A DNA stretch of 64,000 nt from Hypholoma sublateritium FD-334 SS-4. Taxonomy: Eukaryota; Basidiomycota; Agaricomycetes; Agaricales; Strophariaceae. Shown here piece by piece: positions 45,241 through 54,626 of this stretch (its first letter is position 1; every line of letters starts with the position of its first letter). Where the stretch lies: the NCBI GenBank assembly GCA_000827495.1, contig KN817579.1, forward strand, positions 62,001 to 126,000. The letters run 5' to 3'. A program made the translations under genes and the position numbers. The notes beneath the pieces are model-generated. The model worked only from the letters and a program-made list of their open reading frames with translations, ran no database searches and was not told where the DNA came from.

Positions 45241-46480
45241 GCCGCTGACGCCCATGTCTTGACGACGGCGCTGACCGCGCGATGCAGCTGCAAGCCGCAG
45301 CTCGTGCACACGATCCTCGTCGAGGCAGGGATGAAAGAGGCGCTCGAGGGCAAGCTCATGATCAGCATCCTCGCGGGCATTACGATGCGCCAGCTCACCG
45401 GCTGGGTGGCGCCGACGACGCGCGTCGTGCGCGCGATGCCCAACACGCCGTGCAAGGTCAGCGTCTCGCGTTGTCGTACCACGCGCCTCTGCTGACGCAC
45501 TTTGGCTCTTTGCGCAGATCCGCNNNNNNNNNNNNNNNNNNNNNNNNNNNNNNNNNNNNNNNNNNNNNNNNNNNNNNNNNNNNNNNNNNNNNNNNNNNNN
45601 NNNNNNNNNNNNNNNNNNNNNNNNNNNNNNNNNNNNNNNNNNNNNNNNNNNNNNNNNNNNNNNNNNNNNNNNNNNNNNNNNNNNNNNNNNNNNNNNNNNN
45701 NNNNNNNNNNNNNNNNNNNNNNNNNNNNNNNNNNNNNNNNNNNNNNNNNNNNNNNNNNNNNNNNNNNNNNNNNNNNNNNNNNNNNNNNNNNNNNNNNNNN
45801 NNNNNNNNNNNNNNNNNNNNNNNNNNNNNNNNNNNNNNNNNNNNNNNNNNNNNNNNNNNNNNNNNNNNNNNNNNNNNNNNNNNNNNNNNNNNNNNNNNNN
45901 NNNNNNNNNNNNNNNNNNNNNNNNNNNNNNNNNNNNNNNNNNNNNNNNNNNNNNNNNNNNNNNNNNNNNNNNNNNNNNNNNNNNNNNNNNNNNNNNNNNN
46001 NNNNNNNNNNNNNNNNNNNNNNNNNNNNNNNNNNNNNNNNNNNNNNNNNNNNNNNNNNNNNNNNNNNNNNNNNNNNNNNNNNNNNNNNNNNNNNNNNNNN
46101 NNNNNNNNNNNNNNNNNNNNNNNNNNNNNNNNNNNNNNNNNNNNNNNNNNNNNNNNNNNNNNNNNNNNNNNNNNNNNNNNNNNNNNNNNNNNNNNNNNNN
46201 NNNNNNNNNNNNNNNNNNNNNNNNNNNNNNNNNNNNNNNNNNNNNNNNNNNNNNNNNNNNNNNNNNNNNNNNNNNNNNNNNNNNNNNNNNNNNNNNNNNN
46301 NNNNNNNNNNNNNNNNNNNNNNNNNNNNNNNNNNNNNNNNNNNNNNCGGACCACGAGGAGACGGACGGCGCGGTCATCCTCAAGATATTCTCGTCGATTG
46401 GGCGGTGCCGCTTCCTCGAGGAGAAGCACTTCGACGCGTGCACGGCGCTGTAGGGGTCGGGGCCTGCGTTTGCGTGCATC
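45229..46480 (+). pseudogene. PRO3: Pyrroline-5-carboxylate reductase fragment (captured), spans N gap
   Basis: Before the gap: CKPQLVHTILVEAGMKEALEG, LMISILAGITMRQLTGW and RVVRAMPNTPCK, then a GT-AG intron. After the gap: IFSSIGRCRFLEEKHFDACTAL, a TAG stop where a Ser is normal, and GSGPAFACIF. This enzyme makes the final step of proline synthesis. The NAD(P)-binding N-terminus and the C-terminal helices are missing. The in-frame stop makes it a pseudogene. It lies between the two argininosuccinate lyase parts, on the other strand. Confidence 0.85.
45524..46346. other. Assembly gap (823 Ns)
   Basis: Unsequenced stretch inside the pyrroline-5-carboxylate reductase fragment. The real length may differ. 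Confidence 0.99.
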
Positions 46481-46563
46481 TTCATGGATGTCAGCCATCT
46501 AGCCAAATTTCAGTGCAGATCAGAGCACCCAAAAAGCACGCTGCTAACCGCATCTTCCAAGAC

Positions 46564-46810
46564 ATGGGCGACACAGACCCCCCTCCCGGTGCGCCCCAGC
46601 CGCCCCTCGTCCAGGCAGACACTCANTTCACCCGCAGTCCCCCTGCACGTCATCGTCACCCTCGGCGTCGTCGCCNCGCTCATCGCCATCGCGCTCCTGT
46701 GCGTCGTCGCCTGCNCGCGCGCGCCGCGGGCCTCGCAGCGCGGCCGCGCGCCCACCGTCCCGGGCCCGACGCGGCGGCACCACCATCGGCGGCACCTGAT
46801 GCACTACCTC
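46564..46810 (+). pseudogene. Possible membrane-protein fragment
   Basis: M-G-D-T-D-P-P-P-G-A-P followed, after a frame change with an N at 46626, by a ~22-residue hydrophobic stretch (LHVIVTLGVVA..LIAIALLCVVAC) and a basic tail ([12 protein letters not shown]). It resembles a single-pass membrane protein with a proline-rich N-terminus. No family is recognised. Three Ns lie within it. It may be another captured fragment. Confidence 0.3.
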
Positions 46811-46825
46811 GATGGGCGCGCGCAG

Positions 46826-47236
46826 GGCCACGGTCGACGCCGAAGGAGTTTCCGGCAAGCGCGCCGCTGCCGAGTGGCAGGACGGCGATGCGCGGGACAA
46901 GCTGGCGCAGGCGCTCGAGGTCGCTGCGGAAGGAGAACGCGTACGACAGCAGGAGGTGCGCCCAGCGGATCGGCTGGCCGCGCTGTGTGCCCGTGGGCCG
47001 GCGTCAGTCTGCGTCTACGCGGCGCGCGGAGGGGGGCCACACACCTGGAGATGGGTGTACCCGGGGAGAATGTAGTCATTCTCGTTGTCCGCGCGCTCTA
47101 CAAGCACGCGAATGAGCGCCTTGAGGTTGTCCTCGGTCACGGTGACCTGGTCGAGCAACCACGCGAAGGGACCATCCACGGCGGCATGCGCTTCACGTAG
47201 TTGCCACCCCGCCATGCGCCATCGGTATTGCCACAC
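46826..47236 (-). pseudogene. ARG4: Argininosuccinate lyase, 5'-central part (captured)
   Basis: Encodes LPGYTHLQ, an intron with GT-AG ends, then [38 protein letters not shown] and [13 protein letters not shown], the central helices of the enzyme. It ends abruptly after G-V-D-R. The upstream part (LLDQVTVTEDNLKALIRVL) is there, but the N-terminal substrate-binding region is not. Confidence 0.85.
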
Positions 47237-47536
47237 GCTGCATACAGATGTCTGGCATAGGAATATAGTACCATTTAATTTATGTACATTCCGCGCGTGG
47301 ACTCGGGTGCCACCGCGGCCTTAGGGATCGCAGAGCCGCGGACACGTCGATATCGACATGACGACGCCTTCGCCATGCAGTTCACGCCTTTGCACGATGC
47401 GCATTACGGTTCATGAATAACAGAAGCACCCTACATTGGTCATAGATACGTAGTAGAAGAAGGAGTGTACTACATAAGTCGATACGCATGGGTAATTATT
47501 CGGCTGTCTGACTACCACTGAAATAATGTTCTGCTG
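47237..47536. other. Spacer inside transposon
   Basis: No gene recognised between the argininosuccinate lyase piece and the coiled-coil gene's stop. Confidence 0.4.
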
Positions 47537-49879
47537 TTAAACTGTGTGCTTTCCCTGACCGGAAGCTTTCCTCCCCTTTGTCCCCTTTGCAACAGGCGCA
47601 GGCATGACTTCATCGACCGTCTTTCGAACACGGGCGGACGTACGGCGAAGGGCGGGTCCAGGCTGTACGTTATCCCCCGCGGTTTCGGAGTGCGCGCCAG
47701 ATTTTGCTCTATTGGAACGGCGTCCCACCGCTCCCGGGACATCCAACTGAATGGGATCAGCAACAGCAGCGGCCTGTGGTTCTTGGGGAGCCTCTACGCT
47801 AGCAGGGACGGACGCAGTTTCCGGATTGATCGCGGGACGGGATGATGCCAGGGCACGACGACGGGCTGAAGAAGAAACCGCAGAGCGATTAGATAAAATG
47901 GTGCCAGTGGAAGAATGTGTATTCGCCGCGGGAGCATGTGTTCCGGAGGAGTCGACGGAGTCAGATGTAGCCTTGAGTGTATCAGCATCCGCGTGGGAGG
48001 TAGATGCTACCAATGGCGCCGCTGAAATTTCATTGCGGCGCAACGCGCTTTCAGCGGAGTCATGAGAGACGGCTTTGACGGAGTCAGCAACTTGAACGTC
48101 GACGTCTGAGCCGGATTCAAAGTCTTCGACACGCCCAACACCAGAATATTCCCACTCTTCAAGAGGCTGACTGTAGCTGGGAGTGTAGAGGCTGTCCATA
48201 TACATCCCATCATCAGAAATGACTGGGGAATCAGCGCGTGTGGGTGAATCGGGGGCTATAATACGGATGGGAGCTGCGGCGGCCAGTTCAGGAAGGGACA
48301 TCATGTCTAGAAGTTNGGTGGTTGTCGGCTTGTGTTTGGGATTGAGAAGAGGGGCAGGNGGAAGATCCATGTCGACGTCAGATTCGGCAGCAGTGGCACT
48401 CCTTTTCTGGAGCGCTACCTNCGATGGAGGGAAGACGGCGTCGTTCCAAATTCTGAAAATCCGGATTACATGGGGGCTGGTGTGGCGACCTATAATCAAT
48501 AATTTCCGATATTCCGCGTGGCGAGAAACATAGTTAATTCCAGTGGTGGTGCCAACACCTTTGCCACCCCAGCCAACGTCGTCCGAAAGCAAGAAGCAGG
48601 CCTTGAGAAATAGGATATTCAGTCCTTTTTCAGTCAAAAATAATACTGGATACATACAACCATGGCGGCCCAAGCGATGAGCCCTGAGGTAGCAGCAAGT
48701 TGACGTCCATCCTCGTGAGCGTACTGGCCATTACTGCGCAGCGGCTGTTGTTTTTTCGATGCCTTCGGCTTGTCGACAGCCCGGCGGAGGACTTGGGGCC
48801 CGAAAATAACAGTCCTAGCAAGCTAAAAATAAAGAAAGATGAAATTAGCGCTGGGAGAATTGAGTCGGATAGCATGCGACACCACAAACCTTGAAGAGGA
48901 ACGGATTTGTAAAGACATCTTGCATATTTCCGGCGCGTCCAGGGGGAAACAAAAGAGGAGGAAAGTCGGGGTAGGCCGTGACTTCGACGAGCTTGCCATC
49001 TTTTTGCACGCGGTCAGTGAACGCCCCCAAGAGTGCGGTGATCTCGGGAATGCTGCTGCGGGGATAAGAGATGTCTTTCAACACGGCTGGAGGTGCTCCC
49101 TGGGGTAGGACACCATCAAAGATTTCAAGGCCGTGATCGCGAATGCGTAGCAAAGCACTAGAAAACGCCGTGGACATCTTTGATCTCATCTGAATATTTA
49201 AATAATTCAGAAATGAGACGGATAGAAAGTGTTTATATTACTAATGCTCACCTCCTTTGAAACGGACGTCATACCAATGTAAGAATGATATTTGTCCTCG
49301 AACACGTGGTATATGTCGGCCGTGAATCCAAGGGTGGGCTTTGAGACCAATTCATCTGAATTGGCATAGCGGAGAACACTGTCGTGAGCGAAAGTTGGCT
49401 TCGCGTGTTTGAATGCCTCGAGAGGGAAAGTGGGCGAGTAGAAGAGTTGGGCGTACGTCGCAGTCTTTGTGATAGTTTTCACCGTCACAAGCTCGGAGTC
49501 NGTACCATCNTCGACAGAAAGGACGGAGTGGGACGCGCTAGGAGTGCCAGACTCGGGAGTGGAACGCTTAGTGTACTTGACGTGTAGTTTCAAATCGGTG
49601 AGTTGACGGGATAAATCGCTGTTGGCCTCCTTGAGCACATCGTTCTCCTGCTGGGTGGTCGCATGGGCCTGAAAATTTGACACCGAAGTTTGTTAGACAG
49701 ACGAAAAGCATCATATGAGATTGATCAATTACNTTGAAATAATTCTGAGCNACCGGGCCCTCCGACGATGCAAGTGCNTCTGCAGCTCTGGCGACGGATG
49801 TGTCGCNCATGATTGGACCAGATGCCAATCCGGCAGCGCGTGAAATCGACGAGGCGTNTGACGAGGATGAAGAGGCCAT
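47537..49879 (-). CDS. Coiled-coil protein of unknown function, transposon cargo
   Basis: A spliced gene starting M-A-S-S-S-S-S at 49879 and ending at 47537, of the order of 600 residues. Order: Ser/Ala-rich start; a coiled coil (ENDVLKEANSDLSRQLTDLKL); a conserved-looking block (FTADIYHVFEDKYHSYIGM, STAFSSALLRIRDHGLEIF, FPPLLFPPGRAGNMQDVFTN); a second block (ATSGLIAWAAM, FLKACFLLSDDVGW, TGINYVSRHAEYRKLLI); then a long acidic Ser-rich tail ending in basic clusters (RRTSARVRKT, KGRKASGQGK) that could be DNA-binding or nuclear. I recall similar unannotated mushroom proteins in many copies but know no role. Ten or more single Ns fall in it. It may be a gene of the transposon or a captured host gene. 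Confidence 0.55.
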
Positions 49880-50624
49880 TTTCANCGAGTCTGTGCAGAT
49901 GAAGTAGCGAAATAAGGTGCACTGCGTTCCAAAGGAATCCGGGTTGTCGAGCAANGCATCCTGTCTATTAAATAGGACGAGATGCATGGCTGAGCACGCT
50001 GCGTAATTGATAGGTCTGAGCTCCGCTCTCTGTCCTGATTTATCTTGCCGCCGTTGCCGTATCGAAGTCGTTGCCGCTTCTGAACCAAATTTCTCTTTAC
50101 CGGTCAGTCCTTGCCTTTTCCAATGCACCATGTGCCTAGCTAGTTATTCAGAATTCTTTAAGAGATATACTGCGGCACATGCCTCAGACATATTAAAACC
50201 TCGAGCGAAGCATTTCTCTGTGTTGTACGATGCTCCGGTCATCAGTGTCAAACTAGTGCGTAATAATGCACATTCCTTGCAATTGTTATCGACCACGCGT
50301 CCTCCTACTCAGGTCTACCCTGAAAACGTGGATTGTTTCAAAGTATCTGGGCCTTGAAGTTTCTTACATCTTTCTCAGATATTGATACAATGAAGCTGGT
50401 CTTTGATTATCAGACTACCGGTGGCTCACAACGGGGAAAATTTATTAATAATGCAATAATGGGCGCTAATTATATGCAGTGTCATGTATTGATGCTTTCA
50501 CTACGGTGGCACACTTATATGACCCGTCTGATATTACATACTGTGAGAGACATTCGTCCGACACAACCCTGTATATCGACAGCGCTTAAAATCTTGAGAC
50601 TGTTATCAGCCTGAGTGCCCGATA
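49880..50624. other. Spacer inside transposon
   Basis: Upstream of the coiled-coil gene and before the dehydrogenase fragment. Short frames only. Confidence 0.4.
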
Positions 50625-51125
50625 ACAATCCTCGGGCTGGGCGGCATCGGCAGGCGCCTCGCGGAGCTCGTCCACCCCTTCCCGATGTGCGTGACCTACT
50701 ACTCGCTCAGCAGGAATCCCGACGCGCCTGCGTTCTGTGAGTACTTCATGGAGGTCGACGCGATGCTCTAATATTAGCCAGACGGATGTGCTCGGCGTCT
50801 ATGTGCCGCTGCACGCGGAGACGATGGGCCTCGTCGGTGAGAAGATGACCAGAGCGCTGATTCAGAAGCCGGGTGCGATCATCGTCAACACTGCGCGGGA
50901 GAAGGTCATCGACGAGCCGGTGCTCATTAGCGCGCTTGATGACGGCCACAGCTGTTCTTGCGCGCCCATATCACTCTCACTGATGGCCAATTTACAGATC
51001 GCCGCCGCCAGCCTGGATGTGTTCCTGAACGAGCCGGAGGTTAACCCGCGCTTCTTCAACTTCCCGCACGGTGACGCTTACCCCCAACTTCTCCCGCACA
51101 TGGGCACGGAGAGCCGAGACATGCA
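50625..51125 (+). pseudogene. D-2-hydroxyacid dehydrogenase (glyoxylate reductase-like) fragment (captured)
   Basis: Shows the Rossmann glycine motif (ITILGLGGIGRRLAELVHP), then QTDVLGVYVPLHAETMGL, GAIIVNTAREKVIDE and IAAASLDVFLNEPEVNP with a late FPH..HMGTE pattern carrying the conserved His. That is the NAD(P)-binding half of the family that reduces 2-keto acids such as glyoxylate or hydroxypyruvate. There is a frame slip with TAA/TAG near 50771-50780, and the intron donor near 50945 is lost. The N-terminal catalytic half is absent. It ends where the right subterminal region begins. Confidence 0.8.
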
Positions 51126-51643
51126 CCTTTGCGTTGGAAGGGAGGTAGTACCTTATAAGGCTCACCCCGTGGGCCGAACAAAATACACAATCCTGCTCAT
51201 GCCGCTTCTACATAACAATAGTAAATAATGTATGAGGGTCATGGGTTTTGTCTATTGTCAGTTATATATCTATGTGTGTAGTTACATTGAAGTAGTAAGT
51301 AGTACGTAGTGTGTTAGTTATTGAACGTTATGTCACTTCAAGTGAAGTACTTACGGTGTTAGTCTCATTCTAATAAGAAGAAACTTAGTAGTGGGTAAAT
51401 AGAAATAATAATACGCCGGCAGGATACTTGGTCGACACGTTGTAATAACAATTCTCCATTATATTTTCTGACCAAGGCCCCACGAGCCTTACAACAGGCG
51501 CCAGGATTATAACCCGCTGGCCGATCATTACAATGCGGGCCGTCCTTATAACTCCGCCCAGATTATAACGCGGCAGGCAAGATTATAAGGAGGCAGGCAA
51601 CATTACTAATCTACAACGCTTTGATTATAAGGCTAAGGCGAAA
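51126..51643. other. Right subterminal repeats of the Plavaka element
   Basis: TTATAA motifs at about 51152, 51507, 51545, 51565, 51586 and 51624, most in the form GATTATAA or CCTTATAA, several followed by GGCAGGCAA. No gene. Probable transposase-binding sites. Confidence 0.7.
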
Positions 51644-51678
51644 ATCTGCCTTATAAGGCACTTAGAAGATTTGCGACA
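51644..51678 (-). repeat. Plavaka right terminal inverted repeat
   Basis: TGCCTTATAAGGCAC ... AGATTTGCGACA, the partner of 39774-39808. Confidence 0.85.
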
Positions 51679-51779
51679 CAGAGCGTGATTTCGAAAGCCG
51701 GCCGAGCTCGGCCGACATCACATCAGGCCAAGAGTCCCACGACCTGAGTGTACCAGTCGATTTCACGGATTTCTCCGGT

Positions 51780-52616
51780 GGACGCCCCTGGATTATTCTA
51801 TTTTGAAACCCTGTTTCTCGTTGAAACCCAGGGTTTCTACAATTATTTTTTGAATCCCTCGAGTGCAATATTTGTACTCTGTTTGTGCGTGAATCCCTGC
51901 CGAATTGATCCGAGTGTACTGCCGTACTTTCGGCTCGGCCGTTCGTCTGGTCCCCGCCTTCCCTACGTACTTTGTACCCTTAGTCTAAGTCCCTTCCACA
52001 GGGCTCAAATTAGTATAGTAGCGATCTTATGTATTTATTCAATGATTTTAAAAAAATCTTCTGGGCATGTCTTCAACCACTGAACAGGTTTTTTATTCAT
52101 TGCGGTGTTCAGGCGCGCGTCCGCACTGCATTGCGGCTCATGCGTACGGAGTTACATCTATGGTCCCTGACATGTATGACAGAGCTTTAACAAAAGCTGT
52201 GCGTTTATTTTACGCAATATGAGAACAGACGAGGTCTAGCATTTCTGCCTTGCAATGCTTTCAAGTTTCACGCGCCGCACTCATGACACAGGTTGTGGCC
52301 TGGCATACGCGCGTCGCGGTCAAGCGTGTACTCGTTCTGAGTCTCTGAAAATTGCTTCTGGCTTTGATTCCGCCCCTCTGATGTGTATATTTTAACAAAT
52401 TATGCCTGAGCGCGCTGCGAGCGGACAACGAGCGCATCAAGAACGCACGACATTGGCCCACCACGCGCGTGAAGCGGACATTTAATTTGGTGTTCTGCCG
52501 ACTCATTGCCGTCTCTTATTCACTTTCTTGAAACCTCTTAGCAACCTGGCTTCAAAATAAGAAATTTTGAAACCCCAAGAAACCGGGTTTCAAAATAGAA
52601 TAATCCGACGGCGTCC
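51780..52616. mobile_element. Non-autonomous TIR element (~0.84 kb)
   Basis: Ends are imperfect inverted repeats of about 40 bp: GGACGCC...GGATTATTCTATTTTGAAACCC on the left and its complement (GGGTTTCAAAATAGAATAATCC...GGCGTCC, given in parts) on the right. The interior has no coding frame. It sits ~100 bp from the Plavaka right end. CCGGT occurs just outside the left end and near the right end, so a target duplication is possible but not certain. Confidence 0.7.
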
Positions 52617-53091
52617 CCCCGGTCAGATGTATGGAGCAAATCTGAGAAAAACTATTTTTATCAACACAAACGACCGCGGTACGGCGCTTTATTTCTACGA
52701 GGACATGTGGTTGACTTAGTTTCTCTTCCTTGGCAGTCCCGGGCCTTATCCTGGTATCTGCAGCATTTCTGCAGTGTCTATTTATATCAGCACATAAGAA
52801 TGCGGAGTGGAGCTATTTTTGGACGATTCTTCCCAGGGGCCGTGGCTTTCTCTCAGTTTCTCTCTCGGCAGTTCTCATTCAGGCGGATGTTTTTAACATA
52901 TCTGCAGAGTCTGTTCTTAGCAATGCAGAACAGCGCGTCGGAAGGGTTTAAAAGTTCTGTTCTTAGATAGTTTTGTTGAAGTAGCATGGATAGAAGCTGT
53001 GGCGGTTTAAGTCCATGATTAATCTATAAACTGACGGGCCCTTAAAGAGCGCTGTCAATTCTGAGTGCGTCATACCCTTCCTTGCTGTGAT
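52617..53091. other. Upstream region of the four-helix protein gene
   Basis: No convincing gene. Two overlapping 73-87 codon frames at 52707-52970 look incidental. Confidence 0.35.
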
Positions 53092-53946
53092 ATGAGTAAC
53101 AAGATGTTTGTGCAACAAGTCGTTAGTGGTGGCCCCACCCAGGCCCGCTGCCTAACGGACGCCGCGTCCGCCACACTCGAGTTAATCGCTGTCGCCGAGG
53201 TGAGGCACCAAATACACGTGCGTTTATTGGGTCTTCAAAGACCATACTCACCTGAATATTAGCAGGAAGACAAGGATAAAAATCTTGACTGTCTTACCAA
53301 AGACGCCGTCGCATTTGTTGCTGCGATATTGCGGTCGTATTTGGCATCGAAAAACCTACAACTATGGCCGTCGCCGGAGCTTCGTGATATTATTATTGAC
53401 GTTACTATGTATGTATTCTATTTTGATTCCTATGCATATTATCTTCATCGCTGATATCATTTTTTTGAAGGATGTTGCATTCCGCCACGCGATTTGTTGC
53501 TAGTGGAAACCAGACGCGCAGGTCGAAATTCCAGTTTGTGCGTCGCATCAAAATAGTATGGGACGCCCCGAAAATGAAAGCGTACCGTAAGCAGCTCGCG
53601 AGCGGTACGCTCATGGTTCAGGTGTGGACTCAATTTTTATATCATATGTGGTCTTCGGAATTTATCGGCCGAATTTCTCAAGCTTAGTGCTGTAGACACG
53701 CACACGGCGACCGTCACGTTAATGGAGCTGCATGAAAGCAACGCGATCGCCGAGAACGACAGTGGGGATTTGCAGGGCGAGTCTGGCAACTCTTCAAGTT
53801 CAAGAAATAAGGAGCGCATGGCTCCTGGGCCACTTGCGGTGCCTACCAATAACAAATATATTAAAATGGCCCCCGAGATAGGGCTAATAGGTGAGATTTC
53901 GCGATATCAGGCTTCAGACAGTCTAAAATCACTGAGGCCATACTAG
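53092..53946 (+). CDS. Four-helix protein resembling MLKL-type N-terminal domain
   Basis: Exons 53092-53199, 53263-53408, 53471-53621 and 53683-53946 join in frame, giving 222 residues. Helices can be placed at ~23-36 (DAASATLELIAVAE), ~44-62 (LTKDAVAFVAAILRSYL), ~75-95 (LRDIIIDVTMMLHSATRFV) and ~110-135 (KIVWDAPKMKAYRKQLASG). The arrangement W-P-S-P-x-L-x-D-I-I-I-D-V-T then K-x-x-x-Y-R-x-x-L resembles the MLKL/HeLo-like helical bundles that occur in mushrooms as N-terminal domains of immune or cell-death proteins. This is an inference from pattern, not a database match. The C-terminal ~70 residues are Ser/Asn-rich and polar. No NACHT domain follows, so it would be a stand-alone effector or adaptor. 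Frame intact. Confidence 0.5.
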
Positions 53947-54626
53947 ACCCGGCGTATGACACATCTAATGCAGCTCCCGAAGGTATTTGGGCAGTGATTA
54001 CATCTTGTACAGTAAGAGTACGGCTGACGGCAGAAATTTTTGACAGAAATATTCAACAGAACGTTATCTCGACAATGGTCGGTGATCAACATAACGTTCG
54101 TTAGTGGAAGCGCCGTGGCAATTGGAGGAGGTGACGCGCATGTTCATACGCACACTTAGCTGCGGTTACGATACCAAACTGATACTGAAACTCGGAGTTC
54201 GACTGGCTAGATATTTGCGCATATTTATCACATCTGGCATTTTGTGATAGGGGTTCACATGTGGGCGGTATCCTTTTTTGAATCTATTCGAATTATATCA
54301 CTGTCGTGCTATCCTCCATCCGATTAAGCACTTGTGACCCACCGCCGCTCGCGCCCGCTTGCGCCTAAATTCACCCGCTCTCATGGTCCTGCGCTGTTGC
54401 TCCTCTATAAAGATTCACAGAGACCGCAAGTTGCTGGATGCCTACACACGGAAATCTTTATTTGCGATCGCGTCTTTGGAGCTCGAAGAACGTGTCCACA
54501 ACTTGAAAGTGTCCATGGTGAGGAAACATAAGATCTTCGGCTAAGGCTCGGCATTGCCGCTGCGCTTATCCAACTCTCACACGGTTCGAAATTCAGGACA
54601 AATGACAATTCCCGCTGTCTGCTATA
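53947..54626. other. Intergenic
   Basis: Between two plus-strand genes. A few short frames, no recognised feature. Confidence 0.35.

Larger units (their letters stand above)
39774..51678 (+). mobile_element. Plavaka-type DNA transposon with captured host gene pieces (11.9 kb)
   Basis: The ends are ~35-bp inverted repeats (TGTCGCAAATCT ... GTGCCTTATAAGGCA). Possible 2-bp CA target duplications lie at 39772-39773 and 51679-51680. TTATAA motifs cluster just inside both ends, as is usual for transposase-binding subterminal repeats of CACTA-like elements. Inside are the Plavaka transposase (40285-44195), argininosuccinate lyase pieces, a pyrroline-5-carboxylate reductase piece, a small membrane-protein piece, a coiled-coil gene and a 2-hydroxyacid dehydrogenase piece. 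The N gap (45524-46346) lies within it. The transposase has at least one apparent stop, so activity as assembled is doubtful. Confidence 0.8.

Noticed and set aside
45282..47115. Long open frames across the N gap on both strands
   Set aside because: They are open only because of the Ns. The flanking real sequence belongs to known gene fragments in other frames.
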